DNA of 64,000 bases from Mycolicibacter heraklionensis (GCA_001673575.1 LZME01000011.1:1-64000); one strand, 5' to 3'; positions 46,826-55,224 are shown, numbered from the stretch's first letter. Numbers and translations: made by a program. Notes: generated by a model not told the origin, from the letters alone.

Positions 46826-47299
46826 TTGTTTGTAAACCGTCTTGCCCAGCCGCGAGTGCGGCTGACACTGATCTGCGCCGGCGCCATGACGCTGGCCACC
46901 CTGGGTTTCGGTGTCGCATCCGCCAAAGCGGCCCCGGCACTGGTCGATGACCCCATTCCGGTTCCGGCCCCGCTCGGCACCCCGGTTCCCCTCGGTACCC
47001 CCAGCCCGCTCGGCGTGCCCAGCGCGCTGGGCACCCCCAGCCCGCTCGGCATGCCCGGACCGGCCGCCGGAAGCTCAGCAGCCGGCGTGAACGCCGCGAA
47101 CTCCTTCCTGCAGGTCCTCAACGGCATGCTCAACAAGGTGGTGCCAGGGGTGGGCTCGATCATGCCGACCGATGTCAGTTCGCTGACGCCGCCCGGTGCA
47201 CCCATGTCCGCGGTGCCCGCACTGGAAACCCCGCCGGCCCCGCCGACGCCACCGGCGCTCGTGCCGCAGACGCTGGCGGGCGCGCGGACCTTTCACTGA
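46826..47299 (+). CDS. Secreted proline-rich protein
   Basis: A 157-residue protein with an N-terminal signal peptide (about residues 1-32, ending ASAKA-AP) and no lipobox Cys. The mature part opens with a repeated PLGxP/ALGTP tract (about residues 47-75), then an Ala/Val-rich region and a Pro-rich tail. TTG 46826 is chosen because GAGGAG is 8 nt upstream; a GTG at 46784 also keeps the frame. Not recognised; resembles small cell-wall-type Pro/Ala proteins of mycobacteria. Confidence 0.7.
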   Translation: MFVNRLAQPRVRLTLICAGAMTLATLGFGVASAKAAPALVDDPIPVPAPLGTPVPLGTPSPLGVPSALGTPSPLGMPGPAAGSSAAGVNAANSFLQVLNGMLNKVVPGVGSIMPTDVSSLTPPGAPMSAVPALETPPAPPTPPALVPQTLAGARTFH

Positions 47300-47311
47300 G
47301 GCTGAGGGAGG

Positions 47312-47348
47312 CGCGGTGGCCGGGCCGATTCCAGGCCCCGCCACCGCG
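47312..47348 (+). terminator. Hairpin after the proline-rich protein gene
   Basis: CGCGGTGGC (47312-47320) pairs with GCCACCGCG (47340-47348), extended inward by CGGGCC/GGCCCC with one mismatch. No U-tract follows, as is common in mycobacteria. Confidence 0.5.
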
Positions 47349-47405
47349 TCACACCCGGCGGTATGAGAGACTGGCCAGCCGGAATACCTGCTAGGAGGGC
47401 CAATC

Positions 47406-47480
47406 ATGGCAAAACGTGGCCGCAAGAAGCGCGATCGCAAGCACAGCAAAGCCAACCACGGCAAGCGACCCAACGCCTAA
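47406..47480 (+). CDS. 24-residue ribosomal protein bL37
   Basis: A 24-residue, very basic protein starting MAKRGRKKRDRKHSKANH. AGGAGG lies 10 nt upstream of the ATG. It matches the small mycobacterial large-subunit protein bL37 found in ribosome structures, which binds 23S rRNA near the peptidyl-transferase region. It is too short for most gene callers. It stands alone between the Pro-rich gene and rshA, and is followed by a perfect hairpin. Confidence 0.85.
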   Translation: MAKRGRKKRDRKHSKANHGKRPNA

Positions 47481-47512
47481 GCGTTAGCTCAGCGACGCCA
47501 GCACAGCTGATT

Positions 47513-47539
47513 GCAAGCCCGGCCTTTGGCCGGGCTTGC
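47513..47539. terminator. Bidirectional hairpin between bL37 and rshA
   Basis: GCAAGCCCGGCC (47513-47524) and its exact complement (47528-47539) with a 3-nt loop. It sits between convergent genes and likely ends both transcripts. Confidence 0.65.
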
Positions 47540-47558
47540 TGCGGTTATCGGGCTATGT

Positions 47559-47858
47559 TCAGCCCTCGCGGTGGATGATCGTGGTCCGGCTGATCTCCAG
47601 CCGCACCCGTTCGTAGAGACGCCGCGGAGCCTTGTCACCACTGCACTTGCGGGCGATCAGCGTCTTGATCCGTTCCTCGACCCCGTAGTGCCGCAGGCAA
47701 CCCGGGCATTCCTCAAGATGCTGGCGCAGTTTGGCCTTGGTCTCCGCCGTGCATTCGCCGTCGAGCAGCGTCCATACTTCGGCGATCACCTCAGAACAGT
47801 TGGCGTCGGATCCGCCGGCATCCGGCGGCGTGTTGCAGTCCCGCGAGTGTTCGGTCAC
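47559..47858 (-). CDS. rshA: Anti-sigma factor RshA
   Basis: A 99-residue zinc-associated anti-sigma factor. The ZAS motif HLEECPGC (HxxxCxxC) lies at about residues 47-54; oxidation of these cysteines releases SigH. It starts with GTG at 47858 overlapping the sigH stop by 4 nt (GTGA), and GGAGG precedes the start, so sigH and rshA are translated together. A leading Cys-containing stretch (RDCNTPP, ANCSEV) adds further redox-sensitive thiols. Confidence 0.93.
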   Translation of the reverse strand: MTEHSRDCNTPPDAGGSDANCSEVIAEVWTLLDGECTAETKAKLRQHLEECPGCLRHYGVEERIKTLIARKCSGDKAPRRLYERVRLEISRTTIIHREG

Positions 47859-48610
47859 GACGACACCTCCTCGGAAGCCTGACCGCCGCGAATGAATCCA
47901 CGGTCGCGGGCTACATCGGCCAGCAGACCGCGCAACTGCCGCCTGCCGCGGTGCAAACGCGACATCACCGTGCCGATCGGCGTATCCATGATCTCGGCGA
48001 TCTCCTTGTACGGGAATCCTTCGACGTCGGCGTAGTACACCGCCATCCGGAACTCTTCAGGCAGCTGCTGCAGCGCCTCTTTGATCTCGGTGTCCGGCAG
48101 CGACTCCAGCGCTTCCACCTCCGCCGAGCGCAGTCCCGTCGACGAGTGTTCGGCGGTGGCTGCCAGCTGCCAGTCGGTGATCTCGTCGGTCGGATATTCG
48201 GCAGGGGTGCGTTGCTTCTTGCGGTAGCTGTTGATGTAGGTGTTGGTCAGGATGCGGTACAACCACGCCTTGAGGTTGGTGCCCTCCCGAAACGAGCGGA
48301 ACCCGGCATAGGCCTTGACCATGGTCTCCTGCAGCAGGTCCTCGGCATCGGCAGGATTGCGCGTCATGCGCAGCGCACCGCCGTAGAGCTGATCGAGCAT
48401 GGGGATCGCGTCGCGTTCGAACCGAGCGGTCAGCTGCTCGTCGGTCTCATCGGAACGCACCGGCGCCTTGGCCTCTGTCGAAGCTTCGGTTCCGGTACCG
48501 GGCGCACTGTCGCCGTCAGCCATCTCGATCGCTGCTGTCCCTTCTGTCGCGGTGCCCACAACCAGCCCAGCCGATAGATCGCGTTCCAGCAGACCGATCG
48601 CCGTTGACAT
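47855..48610 (-). CDS. sigH: ECF sigma factor SigH
   Basis: A 251-residue extracytoplasmic-function sigma factor for heat and thiol-oxidation stress. Region 2 includes [20 protein letters not shown] and [20 protein letters not shown]; region 4 has [19 protein letters not shown]. It carries an N-terminal extension relative to the 216-residue M. tuberculosis form ([14 protein letters not shown], then acidic linker). ATG 48610 has AAAGGAG 7 nt upstream; ATG 48523 would give a shorter isoform. The gene is coupled to rshA and preceded by a SigH-type promoter. Confidence 0.93.
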   Translation of the reverse strand: MSTAIGLLERDLSAGLVVGTATEGTAAIEMADGDSAPGTGTEASTEAKAPVRSDETDEQLTARFERDAIPMLDQLYGGALRMTRNPADAEDLLQETMVKAYAGFRSFREGTNLKAWLYRILTNTYINSYRKKQRTPAEYPTDEITDWQLAATAEHSSTGLRSAEVEALESLPDTEIKEALQQLPEEFRMAVYYADVEGFPYKEIAEIMDTPIGTVMSRLHRGRRQLRGLLADVARDRGFIRGGQASEEVSS

Positions 48611-48680
48611 CGGCGACTCCTTTCCGATCCTAGGGCCGTGATCGACGGCTTGACGCAGCGACCACACGAACTGCCTTACT

Positions 48681-48709
48681 CAACAGCGTCGGCCATGGCG
48701 CTATTTCCC
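48681..48709 (-). promoter_or_regulatory. Candidate autoregulatory SigH promoter
   Basis: On the minus strand GGGAAA (48709-48704), a 19-nt spacer and GTTG (48684-48681) resemble the SigH GGAA/GTT consensus, 70 bp before the sigH ATG. SigH in mycobacteria transcribes its own gene. Confidence 0.5.
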
Positions 48710-48726
48710 GCCCGTATCCTGACGCG

Positions 48727-49224
48727 GTGAGTCGCGCCGCAACCCGAGCCATCGCGGCCCTGATCGCCGCACAGGTGCCCCATGAGGTGCTGCGTTACCA
48801 CCATGCAGCGGACCAGCGCGCTTTCGGAGCCGAAGCCGTCGAGCGGCTCGCCGGAGAGGGGCCCAACGGGGTGCGGCCTGAGCAGATCTTCAAAACGTTG
48901 GTGGTCGCGATCCCACACGGCCTGGCGGTCGCGGTGCTGCCGGTGCCGGCGAAGCTGTCGCTGAAGGCGGTCGCCGCTGTCCTGGGGGTGCCCAAGGCCG
49001 CCATGGCCGACCCGGAAGCGGCGCAACGAGCCACCGGTTACGTGCTGGGCGGGATCTCGCCGCTGGGACAGCGCAAAACCTTGCCGACGGTGGTGGACAC
49101 CTCGGCGCTGGGCTTCGACCGGCTGCTGTGCAGCGCGGGCCAGCGCGGCTGGGACGTGGCGGTGGCACCCGCGGATCTGATCCGGTTGACCGGCGCGATC
49201 ACCGCGGACATTCAGGCGCAGTGA
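48727..49224 (+). CDS. ybaK: YbaK/EbsC-type Cys-tRNA deacylase
   Basis: A 165-residue trans-editing enzyme that hydrolyses mischarged Cys-tRNA(Pro). Signature: EQIFKTLVV with the catalytic Lys near residue 58, LPVPAKLSLKAVAA, and ATGYVLGGISPLGQRKTLPT. It is an intact single reading frame, whereas in M. tuberculosis the corresponding gene is annotated as two pieces. GTG 48727 starts only 18 bp from the sigH promoter motif on the opposite strand. Confidence 0.9.
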   Translation: MSRAATRAIAALIAAQVPHEVLRYHHAADQRAFGAEAVERLAGEGPNGVRPEQIFKTLVVAIPHGLAVAVLPVPAKLSLKAVAAVLGVPKAAMADPEAAQRATGYVLGGISPLGQRKTLPTVVDTSALGFDRLLCSAGQRGWDVAVAPADLIRLTGAITADIQAQ

Positions 49225-49240
49225 CCGCGGTGGTCACCGT

Positions 49241-49786
49241 TCAGCCGTCCAAGACCGGACCGGGATCGTCGCGCGGTGCGTCACCGAGCACGTCGTCGAC
49301 GGTCGCGGCGAACGAGAGTTCAGCATCGATACCCGCGGCGTCCACCACCCGGGCGGTGAGCCGTTGGTCGCTGACCAGGCAGAGCCGGATGCCACGCCGG
49401 CGGCATCTGGCCGATTCGTCGACCAGCACCGCGAATGCGCAGATTCCCATGAATTCCAGTCCACTGGTATCGATGATCAGCGGTCCGGGAGCTGTGGCCA
49501 CCTCTGCGGCTTCGGTGACCAGGCGCCGCCAGACGGCGACGTTGGACGCATCGACGCTGCCACCGGCGTGAACCAGCAGCGCTGAGCCACGACGCTCCAC
49601 CAGGACACGCAGCTCGTCTTCCGAAGGGACCTGCGGGGCGGCGCACGCCTCGCCGACGCACGCCTCGGCAATGACGCCACCGCCCGTCATCGCGGCGGCC
49701 GGAACCGCTTCCGCTCGCTCCGTCCCGGTCCCGTTGCGACGCCACACGGAGCAGCGGCTGAGTTTACGGCGTAAACCGAACTGCAT
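49241..49786 (-). CDS. STAS domain (anti-anti-sigma factor-like) protein
   Basis: A protein of up to 181 residues with a C-terminal STAS domain: LLVHAGGSVDASNVAVWR, then IIDTSGLEFMGICAFAVLVD, where Ser of DTSG is the likely phosphoacceptor. The first 50 residues are basic or low complexity. An operator lies at 49762-49776, inside the first codons if ATG 49786 is used; ATG at 49690 is thus an alternative. It would antagonise an anti-sigma factor in response to stress. Controlled, by inference, by the TetR gene at 50198. Confidence 0.7.
   Translation of the reverse strand: MQFGLRRKLSRCSVWRRNGTGTERAEAVPAAAMTGGGVIAEACVGEACAAPQVPSEDELRVLVERRGSALLVHAGGSVDASNVAVWRRLVTEAAEVATAPGPLIIDTSGLEFMGICAFAVLVDESARCRRRGIRLCLVSDQRLTARVVDAAGIDAELSFAATVDDVLGDAPRDDPGPVLDG
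49762..49776. promoter_or_regulatory. Operator GTTTAC-N3-GTAAAC, site 1
   Basis: Perfect 15-nt palindrome with centre GGC, over the 5' end of the STAS frame. Confidence 0.6.
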
Positions 49787-49808
49787 GCGGTCGAAGCTAC
49801 GCCGGTTT

Positions 49809-49823
49809 GTTTACGTTGTAAAC
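49809..49823. promoter_or_regulatory. Operator GTTTAC-N3-GTAAAC, site 2
   Basis: Perfect 15-nt palindrome with centre GTT, 33 bp upstream of site 1, in front of the STAS gene. Confidence 0.65.
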
Positions 49824-49891
49824 CGCTTCACGGCGGCTTTCTTGGATCGTCTTGCCGTCCCGCCGCAACCCGCGTCGGGACCCGGACGCGC

Positions 49892-49929
49892 CACCGCCCC
49901 GCACGCCGTAAACGGCGCACGGGGCGGTG
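49892..49929. terminator. Long hairpin downstream of the CsbD gene
   Basis: Two stem sections, CACCGCCCCG/CGGGGCGGTG and CGCCG/CGGCG around a TAAA loop, separated by a symmetric CA/CA internal loop. It lies 10 bp beyond the csbD stop on the minus strand. Confidence 0.6.
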
Positions 49930-49939
49930 TTCTCGCTTG

Positions 49940-50113
49940 CTAGTCCCTAAAGGCGTCCTTGACGTTCTCGCCGGCCTTCTTCAGGCTCGACTTCCCCTGG
50001 TCAGCCTTGCCCTCATTCTTGAGGTCGTCATCACCGGTGACCTTGCCGGCGGCTTCTTTGGCCTTGCCCGCGACATCCTGCGCGGCGTTTCTGGCTTTGT
50101 CTGCCAATCCCAT
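49940..50113 (-). CDS. CsbD-family stress protein
   Basis: A 57-residue, highly charged, Ala/Lys/Asp-rich protein starting MGLADKARNAAQDVAGKAKE, with the GKVTGDDDLKNEGKADQ core of the CsbD family. CsbD proteins accumulate in general stress but lack a known activity. The start at 50113 is set by GGAGG about 9 nt upstream. The operator at 50163-50177 lies in its promoter region, between it and the TetR gene. Confidence 0.85.
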   Translation of the reverse strand: MGLADKARNAAQDVAGKAKEAAGKVTGDDDLKNEGKADQGKSSLKKAGENVKDAFRD

Positions 50114-50162
50114 CGTGAGTTCCTCCCTCATGTGGCGCTGCAACACGAGCTATACCCACGAT

Positions 50163-50177
50163 GTTTACAACGTAAAC
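50163..50177. promoter_or_regulatory. Operator GTTTAC-N3-GTAAAC, site 3
   Basis: Perfect 15-nt palindrome with centre AAC, 50 bp upstream of the CsbD start and 21 bp downstream of the TetR stop. Confidence 0.65.
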
Positions 50178-50197
50178 CCGTGCGGGACCGATTTGCC

Positions 50198-50923
50198 TCA
50201 GCGTCGGGCGAGCAGCAGTTCGAGCCGATCCAGCATGGCCTCCAGCGCCTCCTCGAACTCCGCAGTGCTGCGGTCCTGCGACAACATCGACTGCAGGCGC
50301 AGCAGGTGCGGGTAGTCGGTCAGGTCGCGTGCGGACCGCTCGCCCCTGTCATCGAGGAGGGCCTCATCGGGGTGCAGTTCAGCGCCGCGCGCCGACACCT
50401 CCAACAGCAGGTGACCGATCAGGAACGTGGTGTAGGAGCGGTAGGCCGCCACCGCGGCGGCATCGTCGAATCCATAGGAGATCAGCGTGTCGAGAAAGCT
50501 TTCCATCCAGCGCAGGCTGCGCAGCGGCGGCCGAACCCATGGCGCCTCCGGCGCCTGGGTGGCCACCAGCGGAAACACCTCCGGATGGTCGAGTGCGATC
50601 TGGCGTACCCCGTGCGCCAGCCGCATGAGGTAGTCCTGCCAGCCGTCCTCCTGGCGCCGCGCCGCGAGTTGATCGGCGTAGAGCCGGTCGATGATGTGGT
50701 CGACGACGCCGCTGAGCAGGTCGCCACGGCCGTGTACGTAGCGGTACAGCGCCATCGCCTCGACCCCGCAGGCCGCACCCAGCGCACGCATGGTCAATTT
50801 GGACAGGCCCTGGCGGTCAATGAAGTCGATGGCCATTTCCAGGATCCCGTCGCGGCTCAACTGCGACGTCGAGCGCAGGCCGTCGCCCATGGCCGCAGCC
50901 GCGGCGTCCACCCCGCCATCCAC
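50198..50923 (-). CDS. TetR family regulator of the stress-gene cluster
   Basis: A 241-residue TetR protein. The helix-turn-helix region is LTMRALGAACGVEAMALYRYV at about residues 43-63, with a TetR_C-type ligand domain (YLMRLAHGVRQIALDHPEVF and so on). GTG 50923 is preceded by GAGG at about 8 nt. Four copies of one palindrome flank this gene and its neighbours, one of them (50962) in its own promoter, so autoregulation and control of the csbD and STAS genes are likely. Confidence 0.83.
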   Translation of the reverse strand: MDGGVDAAAAAMGDGLRSTSQLSRDGILEMAIDFIDRQGLSKLTMRALGAACGVEAMALYRYVHGRGDLLSGVVDHIIDRLYADQLAARRQEDGWQDYLMRLAHGVRQIALDHPEVFPLVATQAPEAPWVRPPLRSLRWMESFLDTLISYGFDDAAAVAAYRSYTTFLIGHLLLEVSARGAELHPDEALLDDRGERSARDLTDYPHLLRLQSMLSQDRSTAEFEEALEAMLDRLELLLARR

Positions 50924-50961
50924 CAGACCACCTCTTCATCTCCGTGGCGTTTGGTGGCTCA

Positions 50962-50976
50962 GTTTACGTCGTAAGC
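50962..50976. promoter_or_regulatory. Operator GTTTAC-N3-GTAAgC, site 4
   Basis: Same palindrome with one mismatch, centre GTC, between the TetR gene and the divergent SDR gene; it could control both. Confidence 0.55.
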
Positions 50977-51071
50977 CGGTTGCCAGGTAGGAATGCGCCG
51001 GGTCGACGCGATCGGGCCCGCGTTGATCGCCGGTCCGGCGCGTGGGGCCGCCGCGGCATAGGCTGACAGCC

Positions 51072-51932
51072 ATGCCCAACTCAGGCCCTCTCTCCGGCAA
51101 GACCATGTTCATTTCCGGTGCCAGCCGTGGCATCGGCCTGGCGATCGCCAAGCGCGCCGCCCGCGACGGCGCCAACGTCGCGCTGATCGCCAAGACCGCC
51201 GAACCGCATCCCAAGCTCGACGGCACGATCTACACCGCGGCCGCCGAAATCGAAGAGGCCGGCGGGCAAGCACTGCCGATCGTCGGTGACATCCGTGACG
51301 GAAACTCCGTAGCGGAGGCCGTGGCCGCCACCGTCGAACGGTTCGGCGGCATCGATATCTGCGTGAACAACGCCTCGGCGATCAACCTCGGCTCGATCCT
51401 CGAAGTGCCGCTGAAGCGCTTCGATCTGATGAACGGCATCGAGGTGCGCGGTACCTACGCGGTGTCGCAGGCCTGCATTCCACACATGATCGGCCGCGAC
51501 AACCCGCACATCCTGACGCTGTCCCCGCCGATCCGGCTGGAGCCCCAATGGCTCAAGCCCACGGCCTACATGATGGCCAAGTTCGGGATGACGCTGTGTG
51601 CACTCGGCATGGCCGAAGAACTGCGCGGACACGGTGTCGCCTCCAACACGCTCTGGCCGCGCACCATGATCGCGACCGCAGCGGTACAGAACCTGCTCGG
51701 CGGAGACGAAGCGATGGCGCGCTCTCGCACCCCCGACATCTACGCCGACGCCGCATACGCCATCGTGACCAAGCCCGCCCGCGAATACACCGGTAATTCC
51801 TTGCTGTGCGAAGACGTGCTGGTGGACTCCGGCGTCACCGATCTGTCGGTCTATGACTGTGTGCCCGGCAGCGACCTGGGCGTGGACTTGTGGGTCGACA
51901 CCGTCAACCCACCGGGATACGTGCAGCCTTAG
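51072..51932 (+). CDS. Short-chain dehydrogenase/reductase (Rv3224-like)
   Basis: A 286-residue SDR of the hydroxysteroid-dehydrogenase-like 2 type, expected in peroxisomal-like or fatty-acyl metabolism. Cofactor motif SGASRGIGLAIA (TGxxxGxG), NNASAINL for the NNAG motif, and YMMAKFGMT for the YxxxK site. The Ser normally ahead of the Tyr is present in LTLSPP. ATG 51072 follows a TAGGCT -10-like box by 7 nt, suggesting a leaderless mRNA. Confidence 0.85.
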   Translation: MPNSGPLSGKTMFISGASRGIGLAIAKRAARDGANVALIAKTAEPHPKLDGTIYTAAAEIEEAGGQALPIVGDIRDGNSVAEAVAATVERFGGIDICVNNASAINLGSILEVPLKRFDLMNGIEVRGTYAVSQACIPHMIGRDNPHILTLSPPIRLEPQWLKPTAYMMAKFGMTLCALGMAEELRGHGVASNTLWPRTMIATAAVQNLLGGDEAMARSRTPDIYADAAYAIVTKPAREYTGNSLLCEDVLVDSGVTDLSVYDCVPGSDLGVDLWVDTVNPPGYVQP

Positions 51933-51952
51933 CGCCGCGCGGCGAGACGACT

Positions 51953-52921
51953 GTGACCGACATCTTCGTCGAAAGCGAGTTCGCGCCGCTGCGCACCGTG
52001 GTGCTCGCCCAGTCTGAACTGGCGCTGCCCGACGACATCCCGGATTCCGACCTGGATTTCCTTTCCTCCGGCTCAGCCGAAACCGTTGTCGCTGGAGAAG
52101 ATTTCGGTATCGCGTGCCCGCAGCGGGCGCACCTGTGGCTGCAGGAACGGCGCAACCTCGCCGCGGTGTTGCACCGGCACGGTGTCGAGGTGCTGCGGCC
52201 GCGGATGTTGACCGCGGCCGAGAAGGCCGCAGCAGGCTCCGACGGATACGCCAATTTCTTTGTCCGCGACCCGTTCTTCACTATCGGAGACGTCGTGATC
52301 GAGGGCTCCCTTCGGTTTCGGCATCGCCGTCGCGAGGTGTTGCCGGTCCGCGACATCCTGCTCGAGCGGGTGTATCCCGCCCTCTGCGACTATGTCGCCG
52401 TCCCGGCTCCCGAGATCGCCGCCGCCGACGACACGACGCTGGGGCCCGGTCCGTTCTTAGAGGGCGGCGATGTCCTGGTCCTCGGCCGGCAGGTTTTCGT
52501 GGGGACATCAGGCCTAGCATCGAATGCACTCGGCGCGCGCTGGCTGGCCAAGCTGCTCGCTACGCGGGGCTACAGCGTTGAGGTGGTCCGGTTGGTCCCC
52601 GACATCCTGCACCTGGACTGTGCGCTCGGATTGATCCGCGACGGCCTGCTGGTGGTGTGCGAAGACGCACTGCTCGACGGGGTTCCCGCCGCGCTCAAGT
52701 CCTGGGACCGGGTACCGGTTTCGCTGGCGCAGGCCAAGGAACTGGCCACCAACGGGTTGCCGATCTCCCCCGACGTCTACGTCACCGATCCCGTTTTCGG
52801 TTGGGTCGGTGAGCAATTGGAACGCCGTGGCGTCACGGTCGAGTACGTCGAGTTCGGAATCAGCCGGTCACTGGGCGGCGCGTTCCGGTGCAGCACCCAA
52901 CCCCTGCTGCGCCGCAGCTAG
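51953..52921 (+). CDS. Amidinotransferase / dimethylarginine-hydrolase-like protein
   Basis: A 322-residue guanidine-modifying enzyme of the amidinotransferase fold (arginine deiminase, DDAH or glycine amidinotransferase family). Catalytic residues in the expected order: FLEGGDVLVL with Asp, ILHLDCAL with His, and GGAFRCSTQPL with the nucleophile Cys near the C-terminus. It may hydrolyse or transfer an amidino group from arginine or a methylated derivative. GTG 51953 is the start. The last 4 bp overlap the convergent sensor kinase gene. Confidence 0.75.
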   Translation: MTDIFVESEFAPLRTVVLAQSELALPDDIPDSDLDFLSSGSAETVVAGEDFGIACPQRAHLWLQERRNLAAVLHRHGVEVLRPRMLTAAEKAAAGSDGYANFFVRDPFFTIGDVVIEGSLRFRHRRREVLPVRDILLERVYPALCDYVAVPAPEIAAADDTTLGPGPFLEGGDVLVLGRQVFVGTSGLASNALGARWLAKLLATRGYSVEVVRLVPDILHLDCALGLIRDGLLVVCEDALLDGVPAALKSWDRVPVSLAQAKELATNGLPISPDVYVTDPVFGWVGEQLERRGVTVEYVEFGISRSLGGAFRCSTQPLLRRS

Positions 52922-54336
52922 CCGACGGGGCGCGACTCGGCCCTCGGGATGACCAGCCGGAAGCGGGCGCCTCCCTGGTGGGAAACACACGTCAGCGTCC
53001 CGCCGTGCGCGACGGCCAGCGCCCGGGCGATCGGCAGTCCCAGTCCCGCACCGCCGTGGTCGCGGCCGCGGGCGCTGTCCAGGCGCACCAGCCGATCGAA
53101 GATCCGCTCGGCATCCTCGGCGCGCACCCCGACACCGGTGTCGGTGACGACCACCGCGATACCACCGCTGTCTTCACCGACCTCGACGGTGATCTGCCCA
53201 CCGGGCGGAGTGTATCGGCGCGCGTTGTCGAGCAGGTTGGACAGAATCTGCGCGACTCGCGTGGGATCGACCCAGGCGGTCACCGAGTCGAGGCCGGTAC
53301 GCTCGACTCGCAGTTGCGGGGCAAGCAGCGCCGCCCGATCCAGTTGAGTGTCGACGATCCCGACCAGGTCGATCTCTTTGAGTTCCAACGGCAGTCCGGC
53401 ATCGATATAGCTCAGGTCCAGCATGTCGGTGACCAATCGGGTGGCCCGCCGGGCTTCGGTCAGCAGCAGGCTGGCGCGACGATGCTGACGAAGAACCTCT
53501 GGCTCGATGGCGTCCTCATTGGCGGATTGGCCGACATGCACGCTGACATTTCCGGCGATCTGCTCCGCGGCGGCCTGCATTCCCGCTATCGGGGTGCGCA
53601 GCTCGTGGGCAGCGTCGGCGAGAAAGCGCCGTACCGCCGCCTCCGCTCGCTGCGCCCCCTGCGCGGCGCGCTGCGCCCGCTTCTCAGAGTCCTCCAACTC
53701 GTCGAGCATGTCGTCGAAAGCTTCTGCTGCCCTACCTAGTTCGGTCTTGGGGCGGTCTGGTCTCAGTCGCCGGCCCCGGTCCCCGGTGGTGATGTCGCGG
53801 GCGAGGTCGGTGAGCCGGTCCAGCGGCGCGAGCAGCGCACGGCTTGCCCCGGCCAGCAGGGTCGATGCCAGCAGCAGGGTCCCCAGACCGGCCTCGATCA
53901 TCAAGCGCCGCAATCTGCGCAGCGTCTCGTCGGATTCCGTGGTGTCGGCGACCAGGATCACCCGGTCGCCGTTGGCCAAGGGATGCACCAGGACTGTTGC
54001 GGTGTCGTCGGGTTCCAGCGGCGGGGCCGGAATCTTCGATCCGGTGGTCGCGTCGGGCTCGATCGCGGGGTCGCCGTAGCTGGTGCCGTCGGCGGTGACC
54101 ACCAGTGCGGCGATGATGCCGCCGTTGAGTTGTTCCGACATCTGTTCAGCCGAGATGCCCAGTGCTACCAAGGAATCCGCGCGCGTGGTTGCCGCTGCCA
54201 GTCGTTCGTGCACGCTGCGCGTTGCCAGCGCGGTCAGGGTGGCATTGATCACCAGGCCCATCGCCAGCATCAGCATGACCAGCAGCGCCAGCACCATCAC
54301 CGTCAGCCGGCGGCGCAGAGAGGGGGTGGCGGTCAT
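52918..54336 (-). CDS. Membrane sensor histidine kinase
   Basis: A 472-residue kinase: transmembrane helix at about residues 11-33, a periplasmic region of about 110 residues, a second helix near 146-163, HAMP-like linker, then the HisKA domain ADAAHELRTPIAGMQAAAEQ and HATPase motifs LSNLLDNARRYT, DTGVGV and GGAGLGLPIARAL. The ATG overlaps the response-regulator stop by 4 nt. The stimulus is unknown. Confidence 0.9.
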   Translation of the reverse strand: MTATPSLRRRLTVMVLALLVMLMLAMGLVINATLTALATRSVHERLAAATTRADSLVALGISAEQMSEQLNGGIIAALVVTADGTSYGDPAIEPDATTGSKIPAPPLEPDDTATVLVHPLANGDRVILVADTTESDETLRRLRRLMIEAGLGTLLLASTLLAGASRALLAPLDRLTDLARDITTGDRGRRLRPDRPKTELGRAAEAFDDMLDELEDSEKRAQRAAQGAQRAEAAVRRFLADAAHELRTPIAGMQAAAEQIAGNVSVHVGQSANEDAIEPEVLRQHRRASLLLTEARRATRLVTDMLDLSYIDAGLPLELKEIDLVGIVDTQLDRAALLAPQLRVERTGLDSVTAWVDPTRVAQILSNLLDNARRYTPPGGQITVEVGEDSGGIAVVVTDTGVGVRAEDAERIFDRLVRLDSARGRDHGGAGLGLPIARALAVAHGGTLTCVSHQGGARFRLVIPRAESRPVG

Positions 54337-55055
54337 GAACCCGAAAGTTCCAGCCGGTAACCGATCCCGCGCACCGTATGCAGGATTCGTGGTCCGTGTG
54401 CCTCGAGTTTCTGCCTCAACCCGCTGATGTGGACCTGCACCAGGTTAGGGTCGTAGGCCTCATAGCCCCACACCGCGTTGAGGATCTGCGCGCTGCTGAC
54501 GATGCGGCCGCGTTGTTCGACGAGGTAGACCAACACGCGCAGCTCGGTGGCGGTCAAACCCAGCGGGGTGCCCGAGCGGGAGGCCACTCCGGCGTCGACA
54601 TCGACCATCAGATCGCCGAACTGCACGGCAGCCGGTAACCGGCCGCGTCGGCGGAGCACCGCACCGACCCGCGACACCAGTTCGGCCAGCTCGAACGGCT
54701 TGACCACGTAGTCGTCGGCGCCGCCGTCCAGACCGCGCAGCCGGTCGGGTAAGCCGTCACGCGCGGTGAGCAGCACCACCCCCACCTCGCCCCAGCGCAG
54801 GATCACGTCCATCAGCGCAAAGCCGTCACGTCCCGGCAGCATGACGTCGAGGACCACCAGATCCGGCCGGAATCCGTCCAGTACCTCCTCCAGGCCGTGA
54901 CCGTCCGGCTGGGTGTCGGTGAGGTAACCGGCATCGGCCAGCGCCTCGCTGACCATCTCGCGGATGGTCTCGGAGTCCTCGACAACCAGAACCCGCGGCG
55001 TTCCCACACTGAAGGGAGTACCGCCGCGACGGTCGGCGGACCGGGAATCGGCCAT
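54333..55055 (-). CDS. OmpR-family response regulator
   Basis: A 240-residue two-domain regulator. The receiver has paired acidics (VVEDSE), phosphoacceptor Asp in LVVLDVMLPGRDG, switch Thr in LLTARDG, and Lys in DYVVKPFE. The C-terminal winged helix contains LTATELRVLVYLVEQRGRIVS-like sequence ending TVRGIGYRLE. It is transcribed first, with the kinase gene coupled behind it (ATGA). Start at 55055; GTG-type alternatives exist. Confidence 0.92.
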   Translation of the reverse strand: MADSRSADRRGGTPFSVGTPRVLVVEDSETIREMVSEALADAGYLTDTQPDGHGLEEVLDGFRPDLVVLDVMLPGRDGFALMDVILRWGEVGVVLLTARDGLPDRLRGLDGGADDYVVKPFELAELVSRVGAVLRRRGRLPAAVQFGDLMVDVDAGVASRSGTPLGLTATELRVLVYLVEQRGRIVSSAQILNAVWGYEAYDPNLVQVHISGLRQKLEAHGPRILHTVRGIGYRLELSGS

Positions 55056-55224
55056 GGTCCATTGATAACACCGTCACGCCACGATGGGGAGAACCGACCG
55101 GCGCGGCTCACGCCCGCCACGGCGTTCTTCAGGTTCACTTCAAGTTGACTGTCTACGGTCAGCGTGTCCGAGTGCGCCCGGCAAACCCTCGCAGCGGCGC
55201 GAACCGGGAAATTCAGGAGGCATC

